Source: Polynucleobacter sp. HIN11
Lineage (GTDB): Bacteria > Pseudomonadota > Gammaproteobacteria > Burkholderiales > Burkholderiaceae
Reading direction: 5' to 3'
DNA: 64,000 nt
Assembly: GCF_030297675.1 (NCBI RefSeq)
Contig: NZ_AP028142.1
Span: 1,178,001-1,242,000, forward strand
Under the pieces are notes generated by a model, which searched no databases, had not been told where the DNA came from, and saw nothing but the letters and a program-made list of their open reading frames with translations. Positions 25,269 through 33,042 of the stretch are shown here, one piece after another. The stretch's first letter is position 1. Each line of letters opens with the position of its first letter. Position numbers and translations under genes: made by a program.

Positions 25269-26792
25269 ATGCCTACGATACGCCAAGACGACCTGATTCA
25301 GAGCATTGCGGACGCTTTCCAGTTTATTTCCTACTACCATCCTCGGGATTTCATCCAAGCCATGGGGCGTGCTTACGAACTTGAACAAGGCCCAGCGGCA
25401 AAAGATGCGATTGCCCAAATTTTGACTAATAGCAAAATGTGCGCAGAGGGTAAGCGACCAATTTGTCAGGACACCGGCATTGCGGTGGTCTTTCTAAAGG
25501 TAGGCATGAACATCAATTGGAGCGGCGCCACCATGAGTGTTGCTGACATGGTCAATGAGGGTGTGCGGCGTGCTTACATGAATCCCGATAATCCATTGCG
25601 TGGCTCGGTTCTCTTAGACCCCGCAGGCAAGCGCAAAAACTCAGGTGATAACACGCCCGCAGTGATCCATTATGAGATCGTGCCAGGCGACGAACTTGAG
25701 GTGATCTGCGCAGCCAAAGGTGGCGGCTCTGAGAACAAAGCAAAAATGGTGATGCTCAATCCATCCGATTCAATCGTCGAATGGGTAATGAAGACTGTTC
25801 CCACGATGGGAGCTGGATGGTGCCCTCCCGGCATTCTTGGAATCGGAATTGGTGGCACACCTGAGAAAGCGGCTTTACTTGCGAAAGAGTCGTTAATGGC
25901 GCCCATTGATATTCAAGAGCTGATTGCGCGCGGACCCAAGAATCGCATTGATGAGTTACGCCTTGAAATCTATGAAAAGGTCAATCAATTAGGGATCGGT
26001 GCTCAAGGCCTTGGTGGATTAGCAACCGTTCTCGATGTGAAGATCATGGACTACCCCACGCACGCTGCCTCTTTACCAGTAGCAATGATTCCGAACTGTG
26101 CAGCAACACGCCATGTTCATTTTCATCTTGATGGTAACGGTCCAGCTCATTTTGATATCCCATCTCTAAGCGACTGGCCTGCTGTTGCTTGGCAACCTGA
26201 TACCAAGCAATCCAAACGAATCGATGTCAATGCTTTAACACCCGAGGAAGTGGCCAGCTGGAAACCAGGTCAGACACTATTGCTTAATGGCAAGATTCTC
26301 ACCGGCCGTGATGCGGCCCACAAACGCATTGCCGACATGTTGGCTAAAGGCGAGTCTTTACCTGTTAGCTTTAAAAATCGGGTGATCTATTACGTCGGTC
26401 CTGTTGACCCCGTGCGTGGTGAGGCGGTAGGTCCAGCAGGACCAACAACGGCCACTCGGATGGATAAATTTACCGAGACGATGTTAGGACAAACCGGCTT
26501 AATCGCTATGATTGGCAAAGCCGAGCGCGGCCCTGTAGCAATCGAGTCCATTAAGAAGCATCGCTCCGCATATCTGATGGCAGTGGGTGGCGCAGCCTAT
26601 CTAGTATCCAAAGCAATTGCGCATGCAAAGGTGGTTGCATTCCAAGATTTAGGCATGGAGGCCATTTACGAATTCGATGTAGTCGATATGCCAGTGACTG
26701 TGGCAGTTGACTCTCAAGGGATCTCCATGCATGAAACGGGGCCCAGAGAATGGCAAATGAAAATTGGCAAGATTCCAGTGAGCGTCGCTTAA
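25269..26792 (+). CDS. Class I fumarate hydratase (iron-sulfur type)
   Basis: Interconverts fumarate and malate using an oxygen-sensitive [4Fe-4S] cluster. The 507-residue single-chain protein carries the N-terminal alpha-type domain (CQDTGIAVVFLKVG, with cluster-ligand Cys; GAGWCPPGILGIGIGGT) and the C-terminal beta-type domain (YYVGPVDPVRGEAVGPAGPTTATRMDKF). This is the FumA/FumB layout. Related class I hydratases act on tartrate or mesaconate, so the substrate is inferred. There is no good ribosome site before ATG 25269. Confidence 0.93.
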   Translation: MPTIRQDDLIQSIADAFQFISYYHPRDFIQAMGRAYELEQGPAAKDAIAQILTNSKMCAEGKRPICQDTGIAVVFLKVGMNINWSGATMSVADMVNEGVRRAYMNPDNPLRGSVLLDPAGKRKNSGDNTPAVIHYEIVPGDELEVICAAKGGGSENKAKMVMLNPSDSIVEWVMKTVPTMGAGWCPPGILGIGIGGTPEKAALLAKESLMAPIDIQELIARGPKNRIDELRLEIYEKVNQLGIGAQGLGGLATVLDVKIMDYPTHAASLPVAMIPNCAATRHVHFHLDGNGPAHFDIPSLSDWPAVAWQPDTKQSKRIDVNALTPEEVASWKPGQTLLLNGKILTGRDAAHKRIADMLAKGESLPVSFKNRVIYYVGPVDPVRGEAVGPAGPTTATRMDKFTETMLGQTGLIAMIGKAERGPVAIESIKKHRSAYLMAVGGAAYLVSKAIAHAKVVAFQDLGMEAIYEFDVVDMPVTVAVDSQGISMHETGPREWQMKIGKIPVSVA

Positions 26793-26813
26793 TAGACTGA
26801 CTGGTAAGCAACC

Positions 26814-27611
26814 TTGGCAACGATCGGTGTATTTGATTCTGGGGTTGGCGGCTTATCCATTTTGGATGAGGCGCTCAAGCAACTACCCCGGCATCATTAC
26901 ATTTACCTAGCCGATTCTGCCAATGCGCCCTATGGAGAAAAATCCGCCTCTTGGATTGCCAAGCGCAGTTTGCAGATGTGTCGCTATTTGGTTGATCAAG
27001 GTTGCGATGCCATTGTGGTGGCATGTAATACCGCAACAGCAGAAGCGATTGCTCAAATCCGCTCCGAGCTTCAAATACCCATTATTGGTGTGGAGCCCGG
27101 CATCAAACCAGCAGCGATGCAATCCCAAAATGGTGTTGTGGGTGTGCTTGCAACTGAGGCAACCCTCAATAGCGACAAGTTCAATGCGCTCTTAGCTACA
27201 TTACCAAGTCACTGTCGCTTTATTAAGCAAGCAGGCGCCGGCTTAGTGCCGCTCATTGAGGATGGACAAATTGAATCTCCAGCCATGCATACTCTATTGC
27301 AAACACATCTCAAAGGGATCGTGGAGGCACAAGCAGACACCTTGGTTCTGGGTTGTACGCATTACCCTTTTCTGAAAAACCAGATTAGGGAACTCATTGG
27401 TGCATCCATGACCATCGTCGACACCAGCGACGCCGTAGTACGTCAGTTGAGTCGACAGCTTCTGCAGCATGGCCTAGCTGAAGAAACAGGGCTTGCCTCA
27501 TTAAAGTTGCTGAGTACTGCAAATGCGGATACATTAAAGGCCATGGCAGCGCGTTTATTGCAAACTCCTCTGTCACTCCGTAGCGTCGATAAACAATCAT
27601 TGATGATTTGA
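26814..27611 (+). CDS. murI: Glutamate racemase
   Basis: Makes D-glutamate for peptidoglycan. The two catalytic cysteines are Cys71 (VACNTATAEA) and Cys181 (LGCTHYPFL), with the N-terminal IGVFDSGVGGLS motif; 265 residues. The start must be TTG 26814: an in-frame stop lies at 26805-26807 and no ATG or GTG occurs between it and the conserved IGVFDSG motif. GGTAAG sits upstream at a usable distance. It begins 21 bases after the fumarase stop and runs into tonB. Confidence 0.95.
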   Translation: MATIGVFDSGVGGLSILDEALKQLPRHHYIYLADSANAPYGEKSASWIAKRSLQMCRYLVDQGCDAIVVACNTATAEAIAQIRSELQIPIIGVEPGIKPAAMQSQNGVVGVLATEATLNSDKFNALLATLPSHCRFIKQAGAGLVPLIEDGQIESPAMHTLLQTHLKGIVEAQADTLVLGCTHYPFLKNQIRELIGASMTIVDTSDAVVRQLSRQLLQHGLAEETGLASLKLLSTANADTLKAMAARLLQTPLSLRSVDKQSLMI

Positions 27612-27613
27612 GC

Positions 27614-28327
27614 ATGGCCTCAAGTTCCGCACATTGGCACCTCCCCTTCTCACGGGATGAGCGCATCATCATTGCTCTGGTTATTCTGGCGCACTTGTCA
27701 TTAGTCATTCCCTTTCAATTTGGTTTAAGTCCCAAGCCGCCGGATTATCAAAATGACGAACGGGTCATGGCAAATCTTCTAGCTCCAGAGGCGCCGCAAG
27801 CGCCGGCCAAAACTGCCGCACCCCCAGCCCCTAAGGTTCCAGTTGAGGCGCCCAAACCAACTCCCAAGCCGCAACCCAAAAAACTGGAGAAGACCGAGGC
27901 ACCCGCACCAAGCCCAGCACCCGCACCAAAGGTAGCAGCTGCAGCAGAAACTCCGCCCACCAAGGCTGCCGATAGCTCCCAAACAGCAAATGTTGCACCC
28001 CCCACTTCAGGCGGCGGTGTTAGCGGCACCCCCATCCAAACGGATATTGGCAAATTGGTGGTGGTCTATCAACCCGACGCCGATCCCTATTACCCTTCAT
28101 TCTCAAAGCGAGCGGGCGAGCAAGGCGAAGTGGTGGTTAGGCTCATCATTAGCGAGTCCGGTGAAGTGGAAGAAGCCCGACTACTGCAGTCTAGCTCCTA
28201 TCCCAGGCTTGATCGAGCCGCAATGGAAATTGGCAAGCGCTATCGTTTTAAACCGTACACCATTAACGGCAGTCCCACTAAAATCTCAACCAATCTATTA
28301 ATTAAATTCAACCTAAAGAGTCCCTAA
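27614..28327 (+). CDS. tonB: TonB-family energy transducer
   Basis: Periplasm-spanning protein that couples the ExbBD proton-driven motor to outer-membrane receptors. One N-terminal membrane helix (about 20-40), then a long Pro/Ala/Lys-rich stretch (about 55-120) that can span the periplasm, then a C-terminal TonB domain with YPSFSKRAGEQGEVVVR and the GEVEEARLLQSSSYPRLDRAA block. About 237 residues. ATG 27614 begins just after the murI stop; exbB and exbD follow at 1- and 2-base spacing, so this is a complete tonB-exbB-exbD operon. Confidence 0.93.
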   Translation: MASSSAHWHLPFSRDERIIIALVILAHLSLVIPFQFGLSPKPPDYQNDERVMANLLAPEAPQAPAKTAAPPAPKVPVEAPKPTPKPQPKKLEKTEAPAPSPAPAPKVAAAAETPPTKAADSSQTANVAPPTSGGGVSGTPIQTDIGKLVVVYQPDADPYYPSFSKRAGEQGEVVVRLIISESGEVEEARLLQSSSYPRLDRAAMEIGKRYRFKPYTINGSPTKISTNLLIKFNLKSP

Positions 28328-28328
28328 T

Positions 28329-29021
28329 ATGAACAACGCGTTTGGCCTTCACCATCTCTGGACCCAAGGGGACTTTGTCACTCACTTTGTGGCTCTTTTA
28401 CTTTTATTTATGTCGATCGTGACCTGGGTCATTTTGATCAGTCGACTATGGGGTTTGCGCAATATCAAACGCCTCAAAGGTGAACTAGATTCCTTTTGGC
28501 GAGCTCGCTCCTTTGATGAGGGACTCAATAGCTTGAGTAATCATGCGATCAATCCTTTCTTTATTGTTGCAAAGACTGGTAACGAAGCTTCGGCGCATCA
28601 TCAGAACCAAAGTGCTAGTCATCGCGAACTCTTCCAGACCCTTAATTACTCCGAGTGGATGGCGCGCAGTTTAAAAAATGGGGTTGATGCCTCAACGGCT
28701 CAGTTACAAAAAGGATTAACTTTTTTAGCATCCACCGGTGCAACCGCACCATTTATTGGCTTGTTCGGGACAGTCTGGGGAATCTATCATGCCCTAATCG
28801 CCATTAGCAGCTCTGGGAGCGCACAGATCGATCAAGTCGCCGGTCCGATTGGTGAGGCACTCATCATGACCGCTTTTGGTCTTGCCGTTGCGATTCCAGC
28901 AGTGCTTGGCTACAACACGATCAATCGGACTAATCGCTTAGTGGTTGCAGATCTCAATCGCTTTGCCAACGATCTTTTAGCCTACTTTGTCACTGGTGCA
29001 CGCGTTGCCCAGAAAGATTAA
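28329..29021 (+). CDS. exbB: MotA/TolQ/ExbB proton channel family protein
   Basis: Inner-membrane channel subunit of the TonB motor. Three membrane helices are visible (about 17-38, 130-155, 175-197), with the family pattern GATAPFIGLFGTVWGIYHA in the second and ALIMTAFGLAVAIPAVLGYN in the third; 230 residues, typical. It lies between tonB and exbD in one operon. Confidence 0.94.
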   Translation: MNNAFGLHHLWTQGDFVTHFVALLLLFMSIVTWVILISRLWGLRNIKRLKGELDSFWRARSFDEGLNSLSNHAINPFFIVAKTGNEASAHHQNQSASHRELFQTLNYSEWMARSLKNGVDASTAQLQKGLTFLASTGATAPFIGLFGTVWGIYHALIAISSSGSAQIDQVAGPIGEALIMTAFGLAVAIPAVLGYNTINRTNRLVVADLNRFANDLLAYFVTGARVAQKD

Positions 29022-29023
29022 TC

Positions 29024-29440
29024 ATGTCCTTTAGCAATCCCTCAAATGATCAGCAAGAAGACGGCATGATGGCCGAGATCAATATGACGCCGATGGTGGA
29101 CGTCATGCTGGTTTTGCTTATCATTTTTATGATCACCCTACCAGTCGTCCAGCAAGCGGTGAAGGTCGAACTTCCCAAGGCCAATAGTGTGCGTAATGAA
29201 GTAAAGCCAGAGTCGGTGCAACTAACCATTGATAGCAAAGGTCAAATCTTTTGGAATAGCACACCGATCGACCTGGCAACCTTTACCGCATATGCTGACA
29301 AGGCTGCCAAGAAAGATCCCCAACCCGAGATCAACTTACGGGCTGATAAATCCGTACGTTACGATGCGGTGGCTCAAGTACTTGCCGCGTCACGGCGTGC
29401 AGGTTTAACAAAATTAGGCTTCGTAACCGAGCCGGATTAA
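29024..29440 (+). CDS. exbD: ExbD/TolR family biopolymer transport protein
   Basis: Partner of ExbB: one N-terminal helix (about 25-45) containing the essential membrane aspartate in INMTPMVDVMLVLLIIFM, then a periplasmic domain of about 90 residues. 138 residues. It starts 2 bases after exbB, and its 3' end overlaps the convergent nuclease gene by four bases. Confidence 0.95.
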   Translation: MSFSNPSNDQQEDGMMAEINMTPMVDVMLVLLIIFMITLPVVQQAVKVELPKANSVRNEVKPESVQLTIDSKGQIFWNSTPIDLATFTAYADKAAKKDPQPEINLRADKSVRYDAVAQVLAASRRAGLTKLGFVTEPD

Positions 29441-30033
29441 TTAGGTTTAGCTGTCTTGCGCTCAGGCGGGGTGGTAATTGGATAACTGCGCTCCCAATGC
29501 GAGATAAAGTTTTTGTAATACTGCTGCGCTAAGGGGGTTGAGCGCAAAATGATCATGTTCTCGGCATTGCTTTTCTCGGCACTATTCGTGAAGTTATAAC
29601 TCCCGGTTACGACAATCTCGCCATCGATAATCATCACCTTATGATGAAAAATACGGTGGGCTTTATTGCCTCGCACTGAGACGCCTCCTTTCAGCAATAC
29701 CGGGATCACATCAAAGTTATTTGCTGCAGTTGGCCCATCCTGAATCACCTGCACTTCCACACCGCGTTTGGCTGCCCTAGCAAGCGCTTCTGCAATCTCT
29801 AGATAAGTAAAGCTATAGGTCATCACCTGAACGCTTTTCTTGGCGCCATCTAAATAACGAATTAATCCACGCGCCGCTCCCGTCGGAGGAGTAAAAAAGA
29901 CTGCCAATACCTCTGCAGTCATGGGCGCATCCCCCTTTGCTAGCTCTCGAGTATTTTTAGCTGGCTCTGGATTCGCCCAAACCGTTTGGGCTAGGAAAAG
30001 CGTACTGAGAAGAAAGAGAATGTATTTTTTCAT
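29437..30033 (-). CDS. Secreted phospholipase D-family nuclease (single HKD motif)
   Basis: A 198-residue protein with a cleavable signal peptide (about 1-20, ending VWA) and a single PLD/HKD motif: HHKVMIID at about 131-138 followed by TGSYNFTNSAEKSN. Single-motif members such as Salmonella Nuc form dimers that share one active site and cut DNA or RNA; lipid hydrolysis is less likely at this size. The protein should act in the periplasm or outside the cell. It converges on exbD and has no obvious operon partner. Confidence 0.85.
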   Translation of the reverse strand: MKKYILFLLSTLFLAQTVWANPEPAKNTRELAKGDAPMTAEVLAVFFTPPTGAARGLIRYLDGAKKSVQVMTYSFTYLEIAEALARAAKRGVEVQVIQDGPTAANNFDVIPVLLKGGVSVRGNKAHRIFHHKVMIIDGEIVVTGSYNFTNSAEKSNAENMIILRSTPLAQQYYKNFISHWERSYPITTPPERKTAKPN

Positions 30034-30122
30034 GAACTTGGCTGCTCAAAAATTCCGTTGTGCAAACGATTTGGAATTCAGCAAAAATGCTTGTTTATGA
30101 CGATTGCGATTAACAAACTTAT

Positions 30123-30881
30123 ATGAATATTCTCACAATTAGAAAAATTTGCATATTTTCATTTCTGACATTGATTTTTCATGCGCACGCTCAGCCTGTG
30201 AAATCAACCATCCCGAGTCTTGAGGTCCATGGCATTCTTTGGGATCAGCATGAGATGACGATTGGCGAAGTCAAACGCTATGCCGCTGCAACCGGATTTC
30301 AAAGCGCAGCTGAGAAGGCCGGTGGTGGCACTTCATATGAATTGGGCTTTGTGAAAAAACCTGGCTGGACTTGGCGTACGCCTTATGGAGTAGTAGCTGG
30401 AGATAATGAACCCGCTGTTCACCTCAACGCCTTTGAGGCCCAAGCGATCTGCGAGTTTTTTGGCAAACGCTTACCCACCGATAGAGAATGGGTTGAGGCT
30501 GCCTTCTTAGAGCAACGTAAAGCCCCGCCGGCAGGTTTTCAGCGGGGGCAACGTTACCCCTACCCAAATGGCAGCACCCCGAAGGGCTCCCATTGCTTAA
30601 GTTCAGCCTGTGGAAACTATAAAGGCTTGGCCCCGGCAGGAAGTTTGCTCCGTGGCGACGGTCATGTGGCCGCCGGCGCTACCCAAGCAGGCGTCAATGG
30701 GCTCTTTGATATGGGTGGCAATGTATGGGAATGGACGTCAACTAAAGTTAACAATGAGCGCATTACCCGCGGGGCATCGTGGTGGTACGGACCAGAACAA
30801 CAAATGGAGGGGAATGTGGCAACCAAGCCTGAGAACACAGTGGTGGTCTACATTGGATTTCGCTGCGTCCGAAATCCATAA
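30123..30881 (+). CDS. Periplasmic SUMF1/FGE-fold protein (not a clear formylglycine enzyme)
   Basis: A 252-residue protein with a signal peptide (about 1-22, ending AHA) and a formylglycine-generating-enzyme-like domain: HEMTIGEVKRYAAATGF, LNAFEAQAICEFFGKRLPTDREWVEAA, FDMGGNVWEWTS and a C-terminal RGASWW...GFRCVRNP. The fold is shared with FGE, EgtB and PvdO. The paired active-site cysteines of true FGE are not visible and no sulfatase gene is nearby, so formylglycine formation is doubtful. Function unknown. Its stop is followed within 2 bases by tRNA-Leu on the other strand. Confidence 0.8.
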   Translation: MNILTIRKICIFSFLTLIFHAHAQPVKSTIPSLEVHGILWDQHEMTIGEVKRYAAATGFQSAAEKAGGGTSYELGFVKKPGWTWRTPYGVVAGDNEPAVHLNAFEAQAICEFFGKRLPTDREWVEAAFLEQRKAPPAGFQRGQRYPYPNGSTPKGSHCLSSACGNYKGLAPAGSLLRGDGHVAAGATQAGVNGLFDMGGNVWEWTSTKVNNERITRGASWWYGPEQQMEGNVATKPENTVVVYIGFRCVRNP

Positions 30882-30882
30882 T

Positions 30883-30972
30883 TGGTGCCCGAGGCCGGAA
30901 TCGAACCGGCACGCCCTTTTTATGAGCGGCAGATTTTAAATCTGCTGTGTCTACCGATTTCACCACTCGGGC
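30883..30972 (-). tRNA. tRNA-Leu (anticodon UAA)
   Basis: Minus-strand tRNA with acceptor GCCCGAG paired with CTCGGGC, discriminator A and encoded CCA. The anticodon arm GCAGATTTAAAATCTGC gives UAA, the variable arm is long, and the T-arm has GTTCGATTC. This is a class II leucine tRNA. Confidence 0.97.
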
Positions 30973-31206
30973 AAACGCAATCCAACATTGTAATAAAAAC
31001 TTTACGCATGGTGATGCGTTGCAACAATGATTGGCATATTGAATCGTATCACGAGCGGGGAACTGGCCCTCACCGCACAGCCTTTAAAAATAACCATGAA
31101 GCCATGCAAACAAAGGGTTTACCCCATATATGATTCTTACCAATAATCCTACAATTTCTTTCTGCTTTACATGCAGTATTTAATTGATATTAACCAGGAG
31201 ATATGA

Positions 31207-32352
31207 ATGTCCGAAACCAAAAAACAAGCACCACGCCGTAAATTTTTAAAAGGTGCAGCAGTCGGTAGTGCTGGAGCAGCAGCCCTTAGCTTCCCAATGA
31301 TCTCTCAAGGTCAGGGAGCAACCCAAACCTTCCGCTTCCAATCCACTTGGCCTGCGAAAGATATTTTCCACGAGTATGCACTCGACTTCGCTAAGAAAGT
31401 AAATGACATGACTGGTGGCGAACTCAAGATTGAGGTTCTGCCTGCTGGTGCTGTTGTTCCTGCATTCGGTCTTCTCGATGCAGTATCAAAGGGTACATTA
31501 GATGGTGGTCACGGTGTGGTTGCTTATCACTATGGTAAGAACTCTGCACTAGCCCTATGGGGATCAGGACCCTCCTTTGGTATGGATGCGAACATGCTGC
31601 TTGCATGGCACAAATACGGCGGCGGCCAACAGTTCCTCGAGGAGCTCTACAAGACCGTGGGCGCAAACGTCAAGTCCTATGTCTACGGACCAATGCCTTC
31701 GCAACCTCTTGGTTGGTTCAAAAAGCCAATCACCAAAGCGGAAGATCTCAAAGGCCTCAAGTACCGTACCGTCGGTATTGCGATTGACATGTTCACCGCG
31801 ATGGGCGCTTCCGTGAATGCCCTACCCGGTGGCGAAATTATTCCAGCGATGGATCGTGGCCTATTGGATGCTGCTGAGTTCAACAATGCCTCCTCTGACC
31901 GTCAATTAGGTTTCCCAGACGTTTCGAAGATCTGCATGTTGCAAAGCTACCATCAGAATGCCGAGCAATTTGAGATTCTCTTTAACGGCACCAAGTACAA
32001 CGCCCTTCCAGCAAAACTTCGCGCCGTCCTCGACTATGCGGTAGATGCTGCATCTGCAGATATGTCATGGAAGGCTGTGGATCGCTACTCATCCGCTTAC
32101 GAGGAAATGCAAACCAAGCAAGGTGTTAAGTTCTACAAGACCCCTGACTCGGTATTGCGTACCCAGTTGAAGGTATTTGATGATGTGGTTGCCAAGAAAT
32201 CCGCTGAGAATCCACTCTTTAAGAAGATTGTCGACTCACAGCGCGCCTTTGCAAAACGCTCCGTTAAGTGGGATCTCGATACCACAACCGGTCGTCGCAT
32301 GGCGTATGACCACTACTTTGGCCAGCCAGCAGCTCCTGCTAAAAAGGCCTAA
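31207..32352 (+). CDS. TRAP transporter substrate-binding protein (DctP family, Tat-exported)
   Basis: Periplasmic binding protein of a tripartite ATP-independent (TRAP) transporter. The N-terminus has a twin-arginine signal (RRKFLKGAAVG), unusual in that most DctP proteins use Sec; the mature protein of about 345 residues has the family's IPAMDRGLLDAAEFNNASSDRQLGFP region. It resembles the FcbT1-type binding proteins for carboxylates or chloroaromatic acids; the ligand is unknown. AGGAG lies 7 bases before ATG 31207. It is first in a dctP-dctQ-dctM operon and is followed by two hairpins. The 234 bases upstream hold no gene I can support. Confidence 0.92.
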   Translation: MSETKKQAPRRKFLKGAAVGSAGAAALSFPMISQGQGATQTFRFQSTWPAKDIFHEYALDFAKKVNDMTGGELKIEVLPAGAVVPAFGLLDAVSKGTLDGGHGVVAYHYGKNSALALWGSGPSFGMDANMLLAWHKYGGGQQFLEELYKTVGANVKSYVYGPMPSQPLGWFKKPITKAEDLKGLKYRTVGIAIDMFTAMGASVNALPGGEIIPAMDRGLLDAAEFNNASSDRQLGFPDVSKICMLQSYHQNAEQFEILFNGTKYNALPAKLRAVLDYAVDAASADMSWKAVDRYSSAYEEMQTKQGVKFYKTPDSVLRTQLKVFDDVVAKKSAENPLFKKIVDSQRAFAKRSVKWDLDTTTGRRMAYDHYFGQPAAPAKKA

Positions 32353-32366
32353 GTCAGCATCAACTT

Positions 32367-32392
32367 AGCCGGTTTTTGTTAGAATACCGGCT
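32367..32392 (+). repeat. Hairpin 1 after dctP
   Basis: AGCCGGT (32367-32373) pairs with ACCGGCT (32386-32392) around a 12-base T-rich loop. It is the first of two tandem stem-loops between dctP and dctQ. Confidence 0.5.
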
Positions 32393-32403
32393 TGCTGTAA
32401 ACC

Positions 32404-32434
32404 AATGGGATGGTTAGCAAATAACCATCCCATT
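32404..32434 (+). terminator. Strong hairpin between dctP and dctQ (attenuator or 3' stabiliser)
   Basis: AATGGGATGGTTA at 32404-32416 pairs perfectly over 13 bases with its complement at 32422-32434 around a five-base loop. Only a short T-stretch follows, so full termination is unlikely; partial termination or protection of the dctP mRNA end would give more binding protein than permease, a ratio these systems need. Confidence 0.6.
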
Positions 32435-32461
32435 TCTTATATCTAAACCGTAGGTGTAGCC

Positions 32462-33037
32462 ATGCAAAACCTTTTTTTAACCGTTGACAAAGTCTCAACA
32501 TTTATTGGTCATTGCTTTTCTTGGCTGGTCGTTAGTTTGACTGCTCTGATTGGCTTTGAGGTATTTTCCCGATATGTACTGAATAGCCCCAATCCTTGGG
32601 CATTTGATGCCCAAATCATGATGTACGGCACCATGTTCATGATGGCGGGCGCTTATACCTTGGCAAAAAATGGGCACGTTCGTGGCGACATCTTGTACGG
32701 CTTTTTAAAGCCCCGCACTCAAGCGATTTTTGATCTCATTCTGTATATTGTGTTCTTCATTCCAGGCGTGATTGCTCTTGCCTACGCTGGTTATGGTTAC
32801 GCTGCCGACTCGTGGCGAATTTTGGAACACTCATCTATTACTGCAGATGGCCCTCCCATCTACCCTTTTAAAACAATTATCCCGATCGCCGGTGTAGTAC
32901 TTCTCATTCAGGGCATTATTGAAATCTTACGCTGTGTGGTTTGCATCAAAGAGGGTGAGTGGCCCTCGCGTGAGCAGGACGTTGAGGAAGTCGACGTTGA
33001 TGCACTCAAAGCGATGGTTGGCAAGGATAAGGAATAA
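32462..33037 (+). CDS. TRAP transporter small permease (DctQ family)
   Basis: Membrane protein of 191 residues with four helices (about 15-37, 52-72, 95-117, 138-160), the DctQ layout, and the family's NSPNPWAFDAQIMMYGTMFMM region. It pairs with the large permease to move substrate with sodium ions. The acidic C-terminus (EQDVEEVDVDALKAM) is cytoplasmic. The large permease starts 5 bases after its stop. Confidence 0.93.
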   Translation: MQNLFLTVDKVSTFIGHCFSWLVVSLTALIGFEVFSRYVLNSPNPWAFDAQIMMYGTMFMMAGAYTLAKNGHVRGDILYGFLKPRTQAIFDLILYIVFFIPGVIALAYAGYGYAADSWRILEHSSITADGPPIYPFKTIIPIAGVVLLIQGIIEILRCVVCIKEGEWPSREQDVEEVDVDALKAMVGKDKE

Positions 33038-33042
33038 TCATT

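Noticed and set aside
30123..30881. Annotation as a true formylglycine-generating enzyme
   Set aside because: The catalytic cysteine pair is not visible and no sulfatase is nearby.
30973..31206. Possible riboswitch or small RNA upstream of dctP
   Set aside because: Only weak short repeats are visible; no known riboswitch core or terminator could be drawn.
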